NCBI GenBank assembly: GCA_949299455.1
Contig: CASGAN010000003.1
Span: forward strand, 124,001-188,000
Direction of reading: 5' to 3'
Length of the DNA stretch: 64,000 nt
Source: an uncultured Oscillospiraceae bacterium
GTDB lineage: Bacteria > Bacillota > Clostridia > Oscillospirales > Ruminococcaceae
Under the pieces are notes generated by a model. It saw only the letters and a program-made list of their open reading frames with translations, was not told the DNA's origin and did not search any database. How positions within the stretch are numbered: position 1 is the first letter of the stretch; each line of letters opens with the position of its first letter. Of this stretch, positions 31,807 through 40,912 are shown piece by piece. The position numbers and the translations under genes are program-made.

Positions 31807-32262
31807 TTATTTCCGGAGCGTTTCAAAAAATTCGGAAAGCAGCGCTTTGCATGCAAATTCCCGAATACCGCCGATCACCTGCGGCGTATGATTGAATCCC
31901 ATCCGGCAAAAATCACAAAGTGTGCCGGCACATCCGGCTTTCACATCATACGCACCAAACACCACCGTATCAATCCGCGCATTGATAATGGCACCCATAC
32001 ACATCGGACACGGCTCGAGTGTGACGTACAGCGTGCAGCCTGAAAGCCGCCACGACCCCACTGCCTCACATGCTGCTGCAATCGCGTTGATCTCCGCGTG
32101 TCCGAGCGCCGTGTGATTCTGTTCTCTGGTATTATGTCCGCGTGCAATCACGCAGCCGTCTTTGACAATCACACACCCGATCGGCACATCCTGTGACGTG
32201 TGTGCACGCTTGGCTTCCTCGATGGCCAAATCCATATAATCAGAATGCTGTAATTTTCTCAT
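31807..32262 (-). CDS. tadA: tRNA adenosine(34) deaminase
   Basis: A 151-residue zinc deaminase that converts A34 of tRNA-Arg(ACG) to inosine. Zinc ligands and the catalytic Glu are in GHAEINAI and EPCPMCMGA; the NxR context (HNTREQN) that contacts the anticodon is present. Neighbours are unrelated. A cytosine/guanine deaminase is less likely given length and motifs. Confidence 0.93.
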   Translation of the reverse strand: MRKLQHSDYMDLAIEEAKRAHTSQDVPIGCVIVKDGCVIARGHNTREQNHTALGHAEINAIAAACEAVGSWRLSGCTLYVTLEPCPMCMGAIINARIDTVVFGAYDVKAGCAGTLCDFCRMGFNHTPQVIGGIREFACKALLSEFFETLRK

Positions 32263-32268
32263 ATGTGC

Positions 32269-33324
32269 TCACCCGATAATCTGAACGCTTTCAAATACGC
32301 GAATCAACAGCAAAAACAGCAAAACAAAAAAGAAAAATGTAGAGCAGAAATTCGCAAATTTTAGCCGATTGGTTGTGTGGTCATTCGGATGGATCAGGCG
32401 AAAGGCATTTTGATCGACGCGAATAAAATGAATACAGCACAAAAACGCAATCGCCAGAATCAGCACACAGCTGACCAAGCAGATCACTTCCGCAAGCGAT
32501 GGTTCCAGCATATTGCGCGCCAGATAAAACAGACTGCGGATCAAATCACAGCCGCCGCGTGCTAAAAGTGCCGTATGCAGACTTCCGCCGCGAATGACAA
32601 AATAGCCCGCACACAGCGAAAACACAAAGACCGAAACGGCTTCCCGTAAATCTTTTGCCATTAAAACCGACAAAATCGCACACGCAAAAATGGCAAAACC
32701 ATCGCCGTACCGACGCAATACCGTCAGTGCCATTCCGCGCAGAAACACTTCAAGCAGCAGTGAAATCACAAGTGTCAGTGCGGTCTGCATCACAAACACA
32801 TGAAATGAAAGAGATGCTGCTGATGTACTTGCCGAGAACACATATCCGAACGCTTCGGTAAACTCTCCAAGCATCATTCCCACAATTTCGCCAAGCAATC
32901 CAAACGCAATGATGACCGGAACACCAATAGCCATGACACCCTTTTGCACCGGCCGGAAAATGGGAGCATTTAAAAATGCAGTACGATATACAAGTGCTGT
33001 CAATGCAAGAATCGTCAGAACAACTATCAGATGTACAAAAAATAAAACGGATACATTGAGATAATCAGACATCACAATCCATCCGGTCGACAGATTGATC
33101 GTGATATTCATGCCAAGATAATAAAACAAATAGATAAACGGCCGCACAAGCATCTGTGTAGCCAAAAAATACAAAAAAATCATGCAGCAAAAAAACGAAG
33201 AGGCATGGCGCAGCGAATTCAAATAGCGCAGACGGTTATTCACAGAAATAAACCCAAGCCCGTCAATATACGTTAGACTTCCGTCCTCCGCTTGTTTTTC
33301 CGCCTTGTTCACGGTATGACGCAC
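32269..33324 (-). CDS. degenerate CPBP-family (Abi/CAAX-protease-like) membrane protein
   Basis: A 351-residue protein with about eight helices and a ~200-residue CPBP-like core. The first catalytic motif, normally E-E-x-x-x-R, reads L-E-V-F-L-R in LLLEVFLRGMAL, so one Glu is missing. The second, normally F-x-x-x-H, has no His (LSVLMAKDLRE), and the third keeps His in SLHTALLARGG but not the following Asn. The protein is thus probably not an active protease. An extended -10 (TGGTATACT, 33359-33354) lies upstream. Function unknown. Confidence 0.65.
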   Translation of the reverse strand: MRHTVNKAEKQAEDGSLTYIDGLGFISVNNRLRYLNSLRHASSFFCCMIFLYFLATQMLVRPFIYLFYYLGMNITINLSTGWIVMSDYLNVSVLFFVHLIVVLTILALTALVYRTAFLNAPIFRPVQKGVMAIGVPVIIAFGLLGEIVGMMLGEFTEAFGYVFSASTSAASLSFHVFVMQTALTLVISLLLEVFLRGMALTVLRRYGDGFAIFACAILSVLMAKDLREAVSVFVFSLCAGYFVIRGGSLHTALLARGGCDLIRSLFYLARNMLEPSLAEVICLVSCVLILAIAFLCCIHFIRVDQNAFRLIHPNDHTTNRLKFANFCSTFFFFVLLFLLLIRVFESVQIIG

Positions 33325-33431
33325 AAGAATGCTCCTTTCCGAGTCTTTTTTTCAGTATACCACAAACCGTCAGACCGTTTGAATCGTTTTTGTAAACATT
33401 TCGCAAGTTCGCCGCTTCATCCATGTAAAAA

Positions 33432-33459
33432 AAGGCACGAATCATTTGACTCGTGCCTT
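33432..33459 (-). terminator. terminator of thuA-like/Gfo unit
   Basis: GGCACGA and TCGTGCC arms with a T run on the minus strand, 23 bases after the stop of the oxidoreductase gene. Confidence 0.85.
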
Positions 33460-33482
33460 GTTCGATGAAAACAATCTCTGAA

Positions 33483-34583
33483 TTAGTCCAAAATCCCCTT
33501 CAGGACAGCCGGTTTCATCGGTGCTTTCCGTTCAAAATGTGTGGTCAGCGGAATCGTTTTCTGTGCGTCGCTGCTCTTTTTGAATGCTGTGAGGATTTCC
33601 AGCACATGCAGTGTCTGTTCATACGACGCGCGCGGATCACGTCCTGTTTCCAGCGCTTTTGCCATATCTGCAAGACCCAGTGCACGGCTGTTTTCTTCAT
33701 AATCAAACAGCAGCGGAAGCTCTTTCATCTCATGATCACGGCTGTGGAACAATTTGATCGGACCGCCGAATCCGTTCGGGTCCGGCACAATCAGCGTTCC
33801 CTCACTGCCGTAAATTTCAAACCGCGGCTGTGTCGGATAATACACGTCAAACGTGGTGAAAATGGTTCCCGCAACACCACTGTCAAAATGAAGCATACCC
33901 ATAACAGAGGTGGGGACATTGACCTGAATGGTCTCGCCGGCATGCGGTTCGCTTGTAATCATACGGGTCTCAAACGGTGTTTTTGTTACGCCGGTAATCG
34001 CCTTGACGCCGCCCAGCAGGTTTATCAGTGCTGTGACATAGTACGGTCCCATATCCATCATCGGACCGCCGCCGTACTGATAGTAAAAATCCGGATCGGG
34101 ATGCCACGATTCATGGCCGCGGCAGATCATAAACGCCGCCGCACCGACCGGTTCACCGATCATACCGCTGTCAATCAGCTTGCGGCACGTCTGGATGCCT
34201 GCACCTAAAAATGTGTCCGGTGCGCCGCCGATCATACGGTTTTGCTCCTTTGCAATACGCACAAGCTCGAGTCCCTCTTCAAACGAAGCACCCATCGGTT
34301 TTTCAGAATAGACGTGTTTGCCTGCCAGCAGTGCACCCTTGCTGACTTCAAAGTGCTCATATGGTCTTGTCAGATTTAATACAATGTCGATTTCATCGTC
34401 ATCAAACAATTCTTCCATCGTATCATAAATTTTCGGAACATTGTACCGCTCTTTTGCGGATTCCGCCCGTTCTTTAATCAGGTCACAAACTGCAACCAAC
34501 TCGATCTCCGGGAAATGCTTTGTAATATTTTCAAGATAGATGCCGCTGATTGCACCGACACCGACCATTCCGACTTTCATCAT
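33483..34583 (-). CDS. Gfo/Idh/MocA family oxidoreductase
   Basis: A 366-residue NAD(P)-dependent sugar oxidoreductase. N-terminal Rossmann motif VGMVGVGAISGIYLENI, the family E-K-P motif in YSEKPMGASFEEG and a catalytic H/D region MDMGPYYVTALINLLGG. GGGAGG precedes ATG 34583. It follows the ThuA-like gene by 19 bases; the pair commonly work on keto-sugars or glycosides, but the substrate cannot be named. The upstream in-frame extension to 34661 overlaps thuA and lacks a ribosome site. Confidence 0.9.
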   Translation of the reverse strand: MMKVGMVGVGAISGIYLENITKHFPEIELVAVCDLIKERAESAKERYNVPKIYDTMEELFDDDEIDIVLNLTRPYEHFEVSKGALLAGKHVYSEKPMGASFEEGLELVRIAKEQNRMIGGAPDTFLGAGIQTCRKLIDSGMIGEPVGAAAFMICRGHESWHPDPDFYYQYGGGPMMDMGPYYVTALINLLGGVKAITGVTKTPFETRMITSEPHAGETIQVNVPTSVMGMLHFDSGVAGTIFTTFDVYYPTQPRFEIYGSEGTLIVPDPNGFGGPIKLFHSRDHEMKELPLLFDYEENSRALGLADMAKALETGRDPRASYEQTLHVLEILTAFKKSSDAQKTIPLTTHFERKAPMKPAVLKGILD

Positions 34584-34602
34584 TGTGAATTTCCTCCCGC
34601 AG

Positions 34603-35325
34603 TTAATACATTTTTGCGCTGTTTTCAAACCGCTCCGTTGTAAGATGATGTTCTTCTGCAAACGCTTTGCCTTCTCCTGCCCAAACCATGCCGCGCTCCA
34701 TCAGAACTTCGGCAGTCGGCGATGTGTCAAACACATCGTCATGATGGCCAAGCGATGTGTAAAACACACGTCCGTTTCCCCAGAATTTCGTCCAGCATAC
34801 CGGCATATCAACCGGTTTGTTGGAAATATGGTTGTATGTCACAAGCGGGAAACGTGTGGTTGCAAGCACCTCAATCGCCGGATCGATGTGCAGATAATAG
34901 TGCTCACTGCAAACTTCGAAATCAGAAAGCCCTTCTGTAATTGGACTAGAGCCGTGACAGATATTGACCGTATACGTAATGCCGTCCCCGCCCGGATGGC
35001 TCACCCACTGTCCGCCGGTCATAAACTGCCATTCTGTATCCTGACGGAATGCATCACACATACCGCCGTGGCATCCTGCCAGTCCGACACCTGCACAAAC
35101 TGCCGCCGAGATGTTTTGCACGTACTGGTGATCAATTTCGCCCATCGTCCAGCATGCAACAATCAGGTCAAGCTGTTTTAACGCCTCTGCATCGGCAAGG
35201 CAGTCCAGCGTATCAGAAATCGTGACCTCATAGCCGTGCTTTTTGAGCAGCGATGCAAACCGTTTTGAAGTGAGCTGCGGCTCATGGCCATCCCATCCTC
35301 CTTGAAAAATCAATGCGCGTTTCAT
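34603..35325 (-). CDS. ThuA-domain (trehalose-utilisation-like) protein
   Basis: A 240-residue ThuA-like protein of glutamine-amidotransferase-like fold. Characteristic pieces are IFQGGWDGHEP, LAGCHGGMCDAF, TGGQWVSHPGG and YTSLGHHDDVF. In relatives it accompanies Gfo/Idh oxidoreductases in breakdown of modified sugars. AAAGGAGG precedes the ATG at 35325. The divergent AraC regulator and a shared operator pair lie upstream. Confidence 0.88.
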   Translation of the reverse strand: MKRALIFQGGWDGHEPQLTSKRFASLLKKHGYEVTISDTLDCLADAEALKQLDLIVACWTMGEIDHQYVQNISAAVCAGVGLAGCHGGMCDAFRQDTEWQFMTGGQWVSHPGGDGITYTVNICHGSSPITEGLSDFEVCSEHYYLHIDPAIEVLATTRFPLVTYNHISNKPVDMPVCWTKFWGNGRVFYTSLGHHDDVFDTSPTAEVLMERGMVWAGEGKAFAEEHHLTTERFENSAKMY

Positions 35326-35366
35326 TTCGAAACCTCCTTTGTAATGAAAAAAACGATTGACTTCCG

Positions 35367-35469
35367 TGCACAAAATGTGTGGTTTTTGTCCTGTTTCACT
35401 ATTGACATTGTATCATGAAGCGGCGTATAATTCATAGCATAACCAGACAAAAAACACACATTTATTGCA
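35367..35469. promoter_or_regulatory. inverted pair of CACACATTTnnTGCA sites (candidate AraC operators)
   Basis: CACACATTTATTGCA (35455-35469, plus) and CACACATTTTGTGCA (35381-35367, minus) match at 13 of 15 bases and point toward each other's gene, one in each leader of the divergent thuA and araC units. Confidence 0.5.
35402..35431 (+). promoter_or_regulatory. promoter of AraC/UroD unit
   Basis: TTGACA (35402-35407), 18-base spacer, TATAAT (35426-35431). The ATG at 35415 lies between these boxes, so it cannot be the translation start. Confidence 0.8.
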
Positions 35470-35483
35470 GGAGGGTGGAAAGG

Positions 35484-36314
35484 TTGCTGCCTTTTTATGA
35501 ATATCGAACCGATCTGCTTCGTGTGGAAGAAGGAGAAGGGTTATCTTTTCCGCCGCATTTGCACGTGTCACTCGAACTTTTATATGTAAGATCGGGTACA
35601 ATGCGCACATTCATCGGTGAAAAGGAATACGACGTCCATGCCGGTGACATCGCGTTTATTTTTCCGAATACGGTTCATGCATATGAATATGCACAAAACG
35701 GTGTTCCGGCTGAGTTTTTGATGCTGATATACAATGATACGCTTTCAAAATCCCTGCAAACACTTTTACATGAAGCACTTCCTCAAACGCCGGTGATTCT
35801 AAGCGACAAGGTTCATCCTGATATTGTCTATGCGCTGCATGCACTGAAAACAGAACAGGAAAATGAGCGGCAAGAGGAAGTGATCACACTGCTCATCAAG
35901 CTTATCATGGCGCGTGCTGCGCCTTTGCTTTCGTTTTCCTATATGGAAGATACACGCGCTGGTTTGGGCGGTGAAGTCATCGAATATATTGTCAGACATT
36001 ACCGCGAACCGCTCTGTCTTGAAGATTTATCGCACAAATTCGGTGTGAGCCGTTATCGTATTTCACGCATTTTTTCAAATATGATTAAAACAAGCTTCCA
36101 CGAATATGTCAATATGCTGCGAATTGGTTATGCACAAAAATGCTTAATCGAAACAGATCTTCCGGTTTTGCAGATTGCGTTTGACAGCGGATTTGAAAAT
36201 CAACAGTCATTCAATCGGGTGTTCAAGCAAAAAACAGGTTTGACACCGCTCACATACCGAAAAAAACAAAAGCAAGAAAGGATGAATTGTGATGAATCAT
36301 TGCTTAACGGTTGA
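35484..36314 (+). CDS. AraC family transcriptional regulator
   Basis: A 276-residue regulator. The N-terminal cupin-like sensor has SFPPHLHVSLELLYV, the sugar-binding face, and the C-terminal double helix-turn-helix has LEDLSHKFGVSRYRISRIF and VLQIAFDSGFENQQSFNRVF followed by FKQKTGLTPLTYRK. The TTG at 35484 follows GGAGGG and lies after the promoter, so it is preferred. The gene overlaps the UroD-family gene by 23 bases, and the regulator probably senses a sugar used by thuA/Gfo, UroD and the ABC transporter. Confidence 0.88.
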   Translation: MLPFYEYRTDLLRVEEGEGLSFPPHLHVSLELLYVRSGTMRTFIGEKEYDVHAGDIAFIFPNTVHAYEYAQNGVPAEFLMLIYNDTLSKSLQTLLHEALPQTPVILSDKVHPDIVYALHALKTEQENERQEEVITLLIKLIMARAAPLLSFSYMEDTRAGLGGEVIEYIVRHYREPLCLEDLSHKFGVSRYRISRIFSNMIKTSFHEYVNMLRIGYAQKCLIETDLPVLQIAFDSGFENQQSFNRVFKQKTGLTPLTYRKKQKQERMNCDESLLNG

Positions 36315-37329
36315 TCAAATGAACCAAGTCATCGAAGGAAAGGGACACGTCTCGCGTATTCCGATTACGTATCGTTTTTGGATCAATCCGGAAACATTTG
36401 GTGAACGAAAAACTGAGGCAAAAGAAATCTTGGATGCGTATCCGGAGGATGTTGTTTCGAGATTGATTCGCATTCCGGATGTGTTTGATGCACCGGAGGA
36501 CGACAAAACATATCGCTGGGTACAAAAAGAGCGACCGAATCAAGAGAAAAAACTTGGCATTGATGCAGTGGTTGCAATCGAAGATTGGGATGAGCTTGAC
36601 GACGTGCTCGAGCACTTTCCTGATCCAAACTATGTCAATTTATTCGCGCCGGGTCCGGATGCAGACGGTAAATATGTGCTCGCCAACTGGTGGTACTGTC
36701 TGTTTGAACGTCTGTGGTCACTGCGCGGTATGGAAAATGCGCTGACAGATTTTTATACCAACCCGGACGAAGTGCATCGTCTATTTGATGCACTGACGAA
36801 CTTCTATTGTCGTGTGATTGAACGTTCCGCAAAAGAGCTCCATGCAAACGGTATCTTTACTTCTGACGATATCGGTACACAAAACGGCCCGTTCTTCTCG
36901 CTTGACATTTTCCGTACCTTCTTCAAGCCGTATTATAAACGGCTGATTGATACGGCACATGCAAATGGAATGCATTTCTGGCTGCACACCTGCGGAAACA
37001 TTGAAATGTTCCTGCCAGAGTTCATCGAAATTGGTCTGGATGTCATTCATCCGATTCAAAAATATACGATGGAGGAAGCGCATATCGCCAAAACGTACGG
37101 CGACAAAATCTGCATTTGGGCAGGATTTGACGTACAGCAGACAATTCCTTATGGAACACCGGAAGATGTGCGAAAAGAAGTTCGTTTCTTGATCGATACG
37201 TACTATCGCAACGATGGACGCTTCATTCTGACACTTGGAAACGCTGCAACTGCTGATACGCCACTTGATAGTTTACGTGCATTACTTGAAGAAACCGTAT
37301 CTTACGGTACACAAAAATGTGCAGAATAA
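36292..37329 (+). CDS. uroporphyrinogen decarboxylase (URO-D/MtaA) family protein
   Basis: A 345-residue TIM-barrel protein of the URO-D superfamily. It has FERLWSLRGMENALTDFY, a Zn- or cofactor-ligand region HTCGNIEMFLPEF, and GFDVQQTIPYGTPEDV near the end. Outside heme synthesis the family includes MtaA/CmuA-type methyl-cobamide:CoM methyltransferases. With no heme genes near and a sugar-regulator partner, a catabolic or methyl-transfer role is more likely than HemE. ATG 36292 follows AGAAAGG. Substrate unknown. Confidence 0.78.
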   Translation: MNHCLTVDQMNQVIEGKGHVSRIPITYRFWINPETFGERKTEAKEILDAYPEDVVSRLIRIPDVFDAPEDDKTYRWVQKERPNQEKKLGIDAVVAIEDWDELDDVLEHFPDPNYVNLFAPGPDADGKYVLANWWYCLFERLWSLRGMENALTDFYTNPDEVHRLFDALTNFYCRVIERSAKELHANGIFTSDDIGTQNGPFFSLDIFRTFFKPYYKRLIDTAHANGMHFWLHTCGNIEMFLPEFIEIGLDVIHPIQKYTMEEAHIAKTYGDKICIWAGFDVQQTIPYGTPEDVRKEVRFLIDTYYRNDGRFILTLGNAATADTPLDSLRALLEETVSYGTQKCAE

Positions 37330-37342
37330 AATAATTATAATT

Positions 37343-37380
37343 AAAGAACAGGCAAATCAAATGATTTGCCTGTTCTTTTT
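37343..37380 (+). terminator. terminator of AraC/UroD unit
   Basis: AAAGAACAGGCAAATCA and its complement form a 17-bp stem with a 2-base centre and a T run. Confidence 0.88.
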
Positions 37381-37400
37381 CATTTCTTTAAAGCATATAA

Positions 37401-37432
37401 AAAAAGAGAACCCAAATGGGTTCTCTTTTTTT
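37401..37432 (-). terminator. terminator of sugar ABC operon
   Basis: AAAAAGAGAACCC, AAAT loop, GGGTTCTCTTTTT. A/T runs on both sides; it lies 15 bases beyond the substrate-binding gene stop. Confidence 0.85.
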
Positions 37433-37446
37433 CATAATCTTATCGA

Positions 37447-38937
37447 TTATTTACCAAGATATTCGTCAACCTGTTTCTGGCACTCTTCGATAATCTTTTT
37501 GTAGCCAGCTGCGTCAAGTTTCGATTTCATCTCAGAGATGGTTGCGTCAACATCTTCATATGCGCCGCAAGCCAGTGCACCCTGATACTGCTGGAAGATA
37601 GATGTGCAAGCTGCGATCTCAGATTTAACGCTCTCTTCTACGAATGTGAAGCTGATCAGTTTGGTCGGCTCTGCACTGATGGACATCTCTTTGACGTTCT
37701 CGTACATATCCGGTGCTGCCGGAGCTGCCGGAGTCATGATCCAGGTAGAAGCCTGTGCGAAGGAGCCCGGTGCCCAGCTATCATTCAGAGTTTTGATAGT
37801 GCCTTCCGAAGTTTTCTCCCAGTTTGTACCCTCAACGCCGAATGCCAGCATGTTTCTGTAATCGGTGTCGGTGTTGATGTACTGCAGGTATTTCAGAGCT
37901 GCTTCTTTTTTCTGAGAACCAGCGAAGATACCGTTCATAGAACCGAGGATGTTTGCTCTGGAGATGATCGGTTTGTGCTGCTCTTTGATTGCAACAGTGT
38001 AGTCTTTGTTGTTGCCCCAAACAGCTTCTGCACCGTACCAGCCCTGTGCTTTGCTCACAACGATGAACTGAAGTTCATTTTCAATCTGCTGTGCGTCCTG
38101 GTTTACGAGGCCTTCTTTTCTCCACATAGCCATCTCTCTGTAGTCAGCGAGTGTCTCTTCATCGTCGAAAGTGGAAACGATTTTTACTTCTTCATCGCCC
38201 AGTTTGTCAGCGATGTAGAGATTGCCGTTGATCATATCCCAACGAGCTGCTTGGAAACCGTTCAGACCGGATTTGTTGAAGTTCAGCGGAGCAGTCAGAT
38301 CGTGCGGATACGGATCGCCGCCGTTGTCAACGTATGCTTTGATTTTGCGGAGCAACGGAGTAACAGTGGACAGTGCTGTGCCTGCATCGTTGAACTCTTT
38401 TTCAGCGCCGACTTTGTCAAAGACATACTCTTTGTTACAGGTCCAGAAGTTCTGAGCTGCAGTATCTTTTGTTGTCGGAACAGCATAAATTTTGCCGTCA
38501 ACAGTAGCTGCTTCCCAGAAGAACTCCGGCATGGAGTTGTACAGTTTCTGGAACTGCTCTTCTTTCAGCATGTCAGTCAGATCAGCCAGGAAGCCGGACT
38601 GTGCAGAAGAAAGATAGTTTGCGAACCATGCACATGTGAATGCGATGTCATCTTTTTGACCAGTGGACAGAGCTGTTTTCAGTTTCTGGTCATTGTCTGT
38701 TGCCCAGTTGAATTTGACGGTAACGCCAATGTCCTTAGCAGACTTCTCATTGAGTGCTGCGATAACCGGATCCGGATCTTTCGGAGCAACGCCCCAATGC
38801 CACCAGACGATTTCAACCGGGTCTTCCGGTGTGCCGCTTCCGCCGCCATTGCTAGTGTTGTTGTTGCATGCTGCGAACATCGATGCAACCATAGCCAAAG
38901 CGAGCAGGAGAGACAACAGTTTGATTTTGCCTTTCAT
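37447..38937 (-). CDS. carbohydrate ABC transporter substrate-binding lipoprotein (LplA-like)
   Basis: A 496-residue extracellular binding protein. The lipoprotein signal ends ASMFAAC with the lipidated Cys at 23, followed by a Gly/Ser/Asn linker. The mature part is a family 1 extracellular solute-binding fold (EIVWWHWGVAPKD, FTCAWFANYLSSAQSG). It delivers an oligosaccharide to the two permeases encoded upstream. Given the divergent alpha-mannosidase, mannose-containing glycans are plausible. It is third in the operon; a weak A/T hairpin (38962-38983) lies before it. Confidence 0.9.
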   Translation of the reverse strand: MKGKIKLLSLLLALAMVASMFAACNNNTSNGGGSGTPEDPVEIVWWHWGVAPKDPDPVIAALNEKSAKDIGVTVKFNWATDNDQKLKTALSTGQKDDIAFTCAWFANYLSSAQSGFLADLTDMLKEEQFQKLYNSMPEFFWEAATVDGKIYAVPTTKDTAAQNFWTCNKEYVFDKVGAEKEFNDAGTALSTVTPLLRKIKAYVDNGGDPYPHDLTAPLNFNKSGLNGFQAARWDMINGNLYIADKLGDEEVKIVSTFDDEETLADYREMAMWRKEGLVNQDAQQIENELQFIVVSKAQGWYGAEAVWGNNKDYTVAIKEQHKPIISRANILGSMNGIFAGSQKKEAALKYLQYINTDTDYRNMLAFGVEGTNWEKTSEGTIKTLNDSWAPGSFAQASTWIMTPAAPAAPDMYENVKEMSISAEPTKLISFTFVEESVKSEIAACTSIFQQYQGALACGAYEDVDATISEMKSKLDAAGYKKIIEECQKQVDEYLGK

Positions 38938-39003
38938 AACGAAATCCTCCTAAAAAATATTATTTAAACCCGTAGATTTAAATACAAAATTGTAAGTAGC
39001 CCA

Positions 39004-39948
39004 TCAACCTTTTACTGCGCCGATGGTAAGACCAGAAATGAAGTATTTCTGGAAGAACGGATACGAACAAGCGATCGGAACGACGATAACAACAACGAGT
39101 GCCATTTTCATACCGTCGGTAGGAATACGATCTGCGAGCTCAGCTGCAGAGAGCGCAACGTATTTCGACATATCGAGCATCGCCTGAATCTGACGATCAA
39201 TCTGAACCAGCACGTACTGCAACGGCCAAAGATCTTTGTTGCTGATGTACATGAATGCCTGCCACCAGTCATTCCAGTATGCAAACGAAAGGAACAGACC
39301 AATTGTTGCAAGCGCCGGAAGCGAGATGGGAAGAACAATCTGGAAGAAAATACGGAGCTGACTTGCGCCGTCGATTTTACCTGATTCAATCAGAGAATCC
39401 GGAACTGTTGTTTGGAAGAACGTTCTCAAGATGATAACATAGAACGATGCAACCGCCAACGGAAGGATAAGAACCAGGAGAGTATCCTGAATGTACAGGA
39501 ACTGTGTGATAACAAGGTACATGGAAACCATGCCGCCGTTGAAAACCATCGGAATGAATACAAGCCATGTATACAGTTTTTTGAGTTTGAAACTCGAACG
39601 AGACAATACATAACCCATCGCAGCGTTCAAGAACAGACCAAGCACTGTACCGCCAACGGTAACAACGATTGAAATCAAGAACGAAGTGATGATCTGCTCG
39701 CGGTTATTCCAAAGCTCACCGTAAGCCGCTAACGACCATTTCTGCGGGAAGAAGGAATAGCCAATTGCCGAAATCGATGTTTTATCGGTTAAAGAAATGA
39801 CGATGACGAAAATCAGCGGGATGACACAGCAGAGTGCTGCGATGATGAAGATGATCGAAAACAGAACGTTCATCGGTTTGCTGACACGGTTGAATTTCGC
39901 CAGACCTTCAAGTACCGGTTTTTCTTTTTTTGTTTTAGCCATTTTCAT
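39004..39948 (-). CDS. carbohydrate ABC transporter permease (LplC/MalG-like)
   Basis: A 314-residue permease with six helices. The EAA loop that meets the ATPase appears as SLIESGKIDGASQLRIFFQIVLP. A long cytoplasmic N-terminus precedes helix 1. It is the second gene of the operon, 10 bases after the first permease. No ATPase gene is present, so a shared MsmK-type ATPase is expected elsewhere, as is common for this transporter type. Confidence 0.92.
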   Translation of the reverse strand: MKMAKTKKEKPVLEGLAKFNRVSKPMNVLFSIIFIIAALCCVIPLIFVIVISLTDKTSISAIGYSFFPQKWSLAAYGELWNNREQIITSFLISIVVTVGGTVLGLFLNAAMGYVLSRSSFKLKKLYTWLVFIPMVFNGGMVSMYLVITQFLYIQDTLLVLILPLAVASFYVIILRTFFQTTVPDSLIESGKIDGASQLRIFFQIVLPISLPALATIGLFLSFAYWNDWWQAFMYISNKDLWPLQYVLVQIDRQIQAMLDMSKYVALSAAELADRIPTDGMKMALVVVIVVPIACSYPFFQKYFISGLTIGAVKG

Positions 39949-39958
39949 CCACCTCCCA

Positions 39959-40912
39959 TTAGAAGAATGCGCTCTCGCGGTCGATCTTTGTCACGATTGC
40001 GTTTGCAATGAGGATACAGATACATCCTGCAATCGACTGGAAGAATGCTGCTGCAGAACTCATGCCCACATCGCCCAAAGCGATCAATGCGTTGTAAATA
40101 TAAACATCAAGCGTCATTGTAACAGGATAGAGCTGCGATGTTGCTTTCGGAACCTGATAGAACAGACCGAAGTCGGAGTTGAAAATTCTTCCGATTGCCA
40201 TGATGCTCATGATAATCATGATCTGTTTCAAGAGCGGAATCGTGATTTTGGTGGTCTGCTGCCATTTGGAAGCGCCGTCAATAACAGCTGCTTCATAGTA
40301 TGTAGCATCAATACCGGTGATGGATGCCAGATAAACGACCATGCCGTAGCCGGTTGTTTTCCAGATATTCATGATGATCAGAATGATCGGCCAGTAACCG
40401 ACTGCCTGCTCGCCGTACCAGTCCACTTTTCCTAAACCGAGTGCGGTAAGTGCCGAGTTGAACAAACCTTTGTCCGGGCTCATGAATGCAAACAGGAAGT
40501 AACTTGCAACGATCCACGACATGAAGTGCGGGAGGAACATTGCGGTCTGACAGACTTTTCCGAGTTTCTGGCTGTAGAGGTTCGAAACCATGATTGCCAA
40601 AGTAACCGGAATGACAACGCCCAGGATAATAAACGCCACGTTATACGCAATGGTGAGCCACAGTGCTCGGATTGCATCGCTTGTCATAAATAAGAATTCA
40701 AAGTTTTTAAAAGCTACCCAATCACTTTGAATCAGCGATGTGAAGAAGTCTCCGCTGAGGCTCCACTGCTTGAACGCAATCAGAAGACCGAAGAGCGGAA
40801 TAAAACTGAACACCAGGTACCAGATAACGGTCGGCAAAGATAATAAAATGAGTTCGAAATCGTCAAAGGTAAACTTTTTGCCTCTGACTTTTTCTTTTTT
40901 AACCTTCGCCAT
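39959..40912 (-). CDS. carbohydrate ABC transporter permease (LplB/MalF-like)
   Basis: A 317-residue permease with six helices. The EAA loop is in TYYEAAVIDGASKWQQTTKI. AGGAGTG precedes the ATG. It starts the leftward three-gene operon opposite the alpha-mannosidase gene; the intergenic region holds both promoters. Confidence 0.92.
   Translation of the reverse strand: MAKVKKEKVRGKKFTFDDFELILLSLPTVIWYLVFSFIPLFGLLIAFKQWSLSGDFFTSLIQSDWVAFKNFEFLFMTSDAIRALWLTIAYNVAFIILGVVIPVTLAIMVSNLYSQKLGKVCQTAMFLPHFMSWIVASYFLFAFMSPDKGLFNSALTALGLGKVDWYGEQAVGYWPIILIIMNIWKTTGYGMVVYLASITGIDATYYEAAVIDGASKWQQTTKITIPLLKQIMIIMSIMAIGRIFNSDFGLFYQVPKATSQLYPVTMTLDVYIYNALIALGDVGMSSAAAFFQSIAGCICILIANAIVTKIDRESAFF

Noticed and set aside
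35415..35483. Translation of the AraC gene from the ATG at 35415
   Set aside because: This ATG lies between the -35 and -10 boxes of the gene's own promoter.
37975..38967. 330-residue open frame on the plus strand
   Set aside because: Antisense shadow of the substrate-binding protein gene, whose lipobox and fold are clear.
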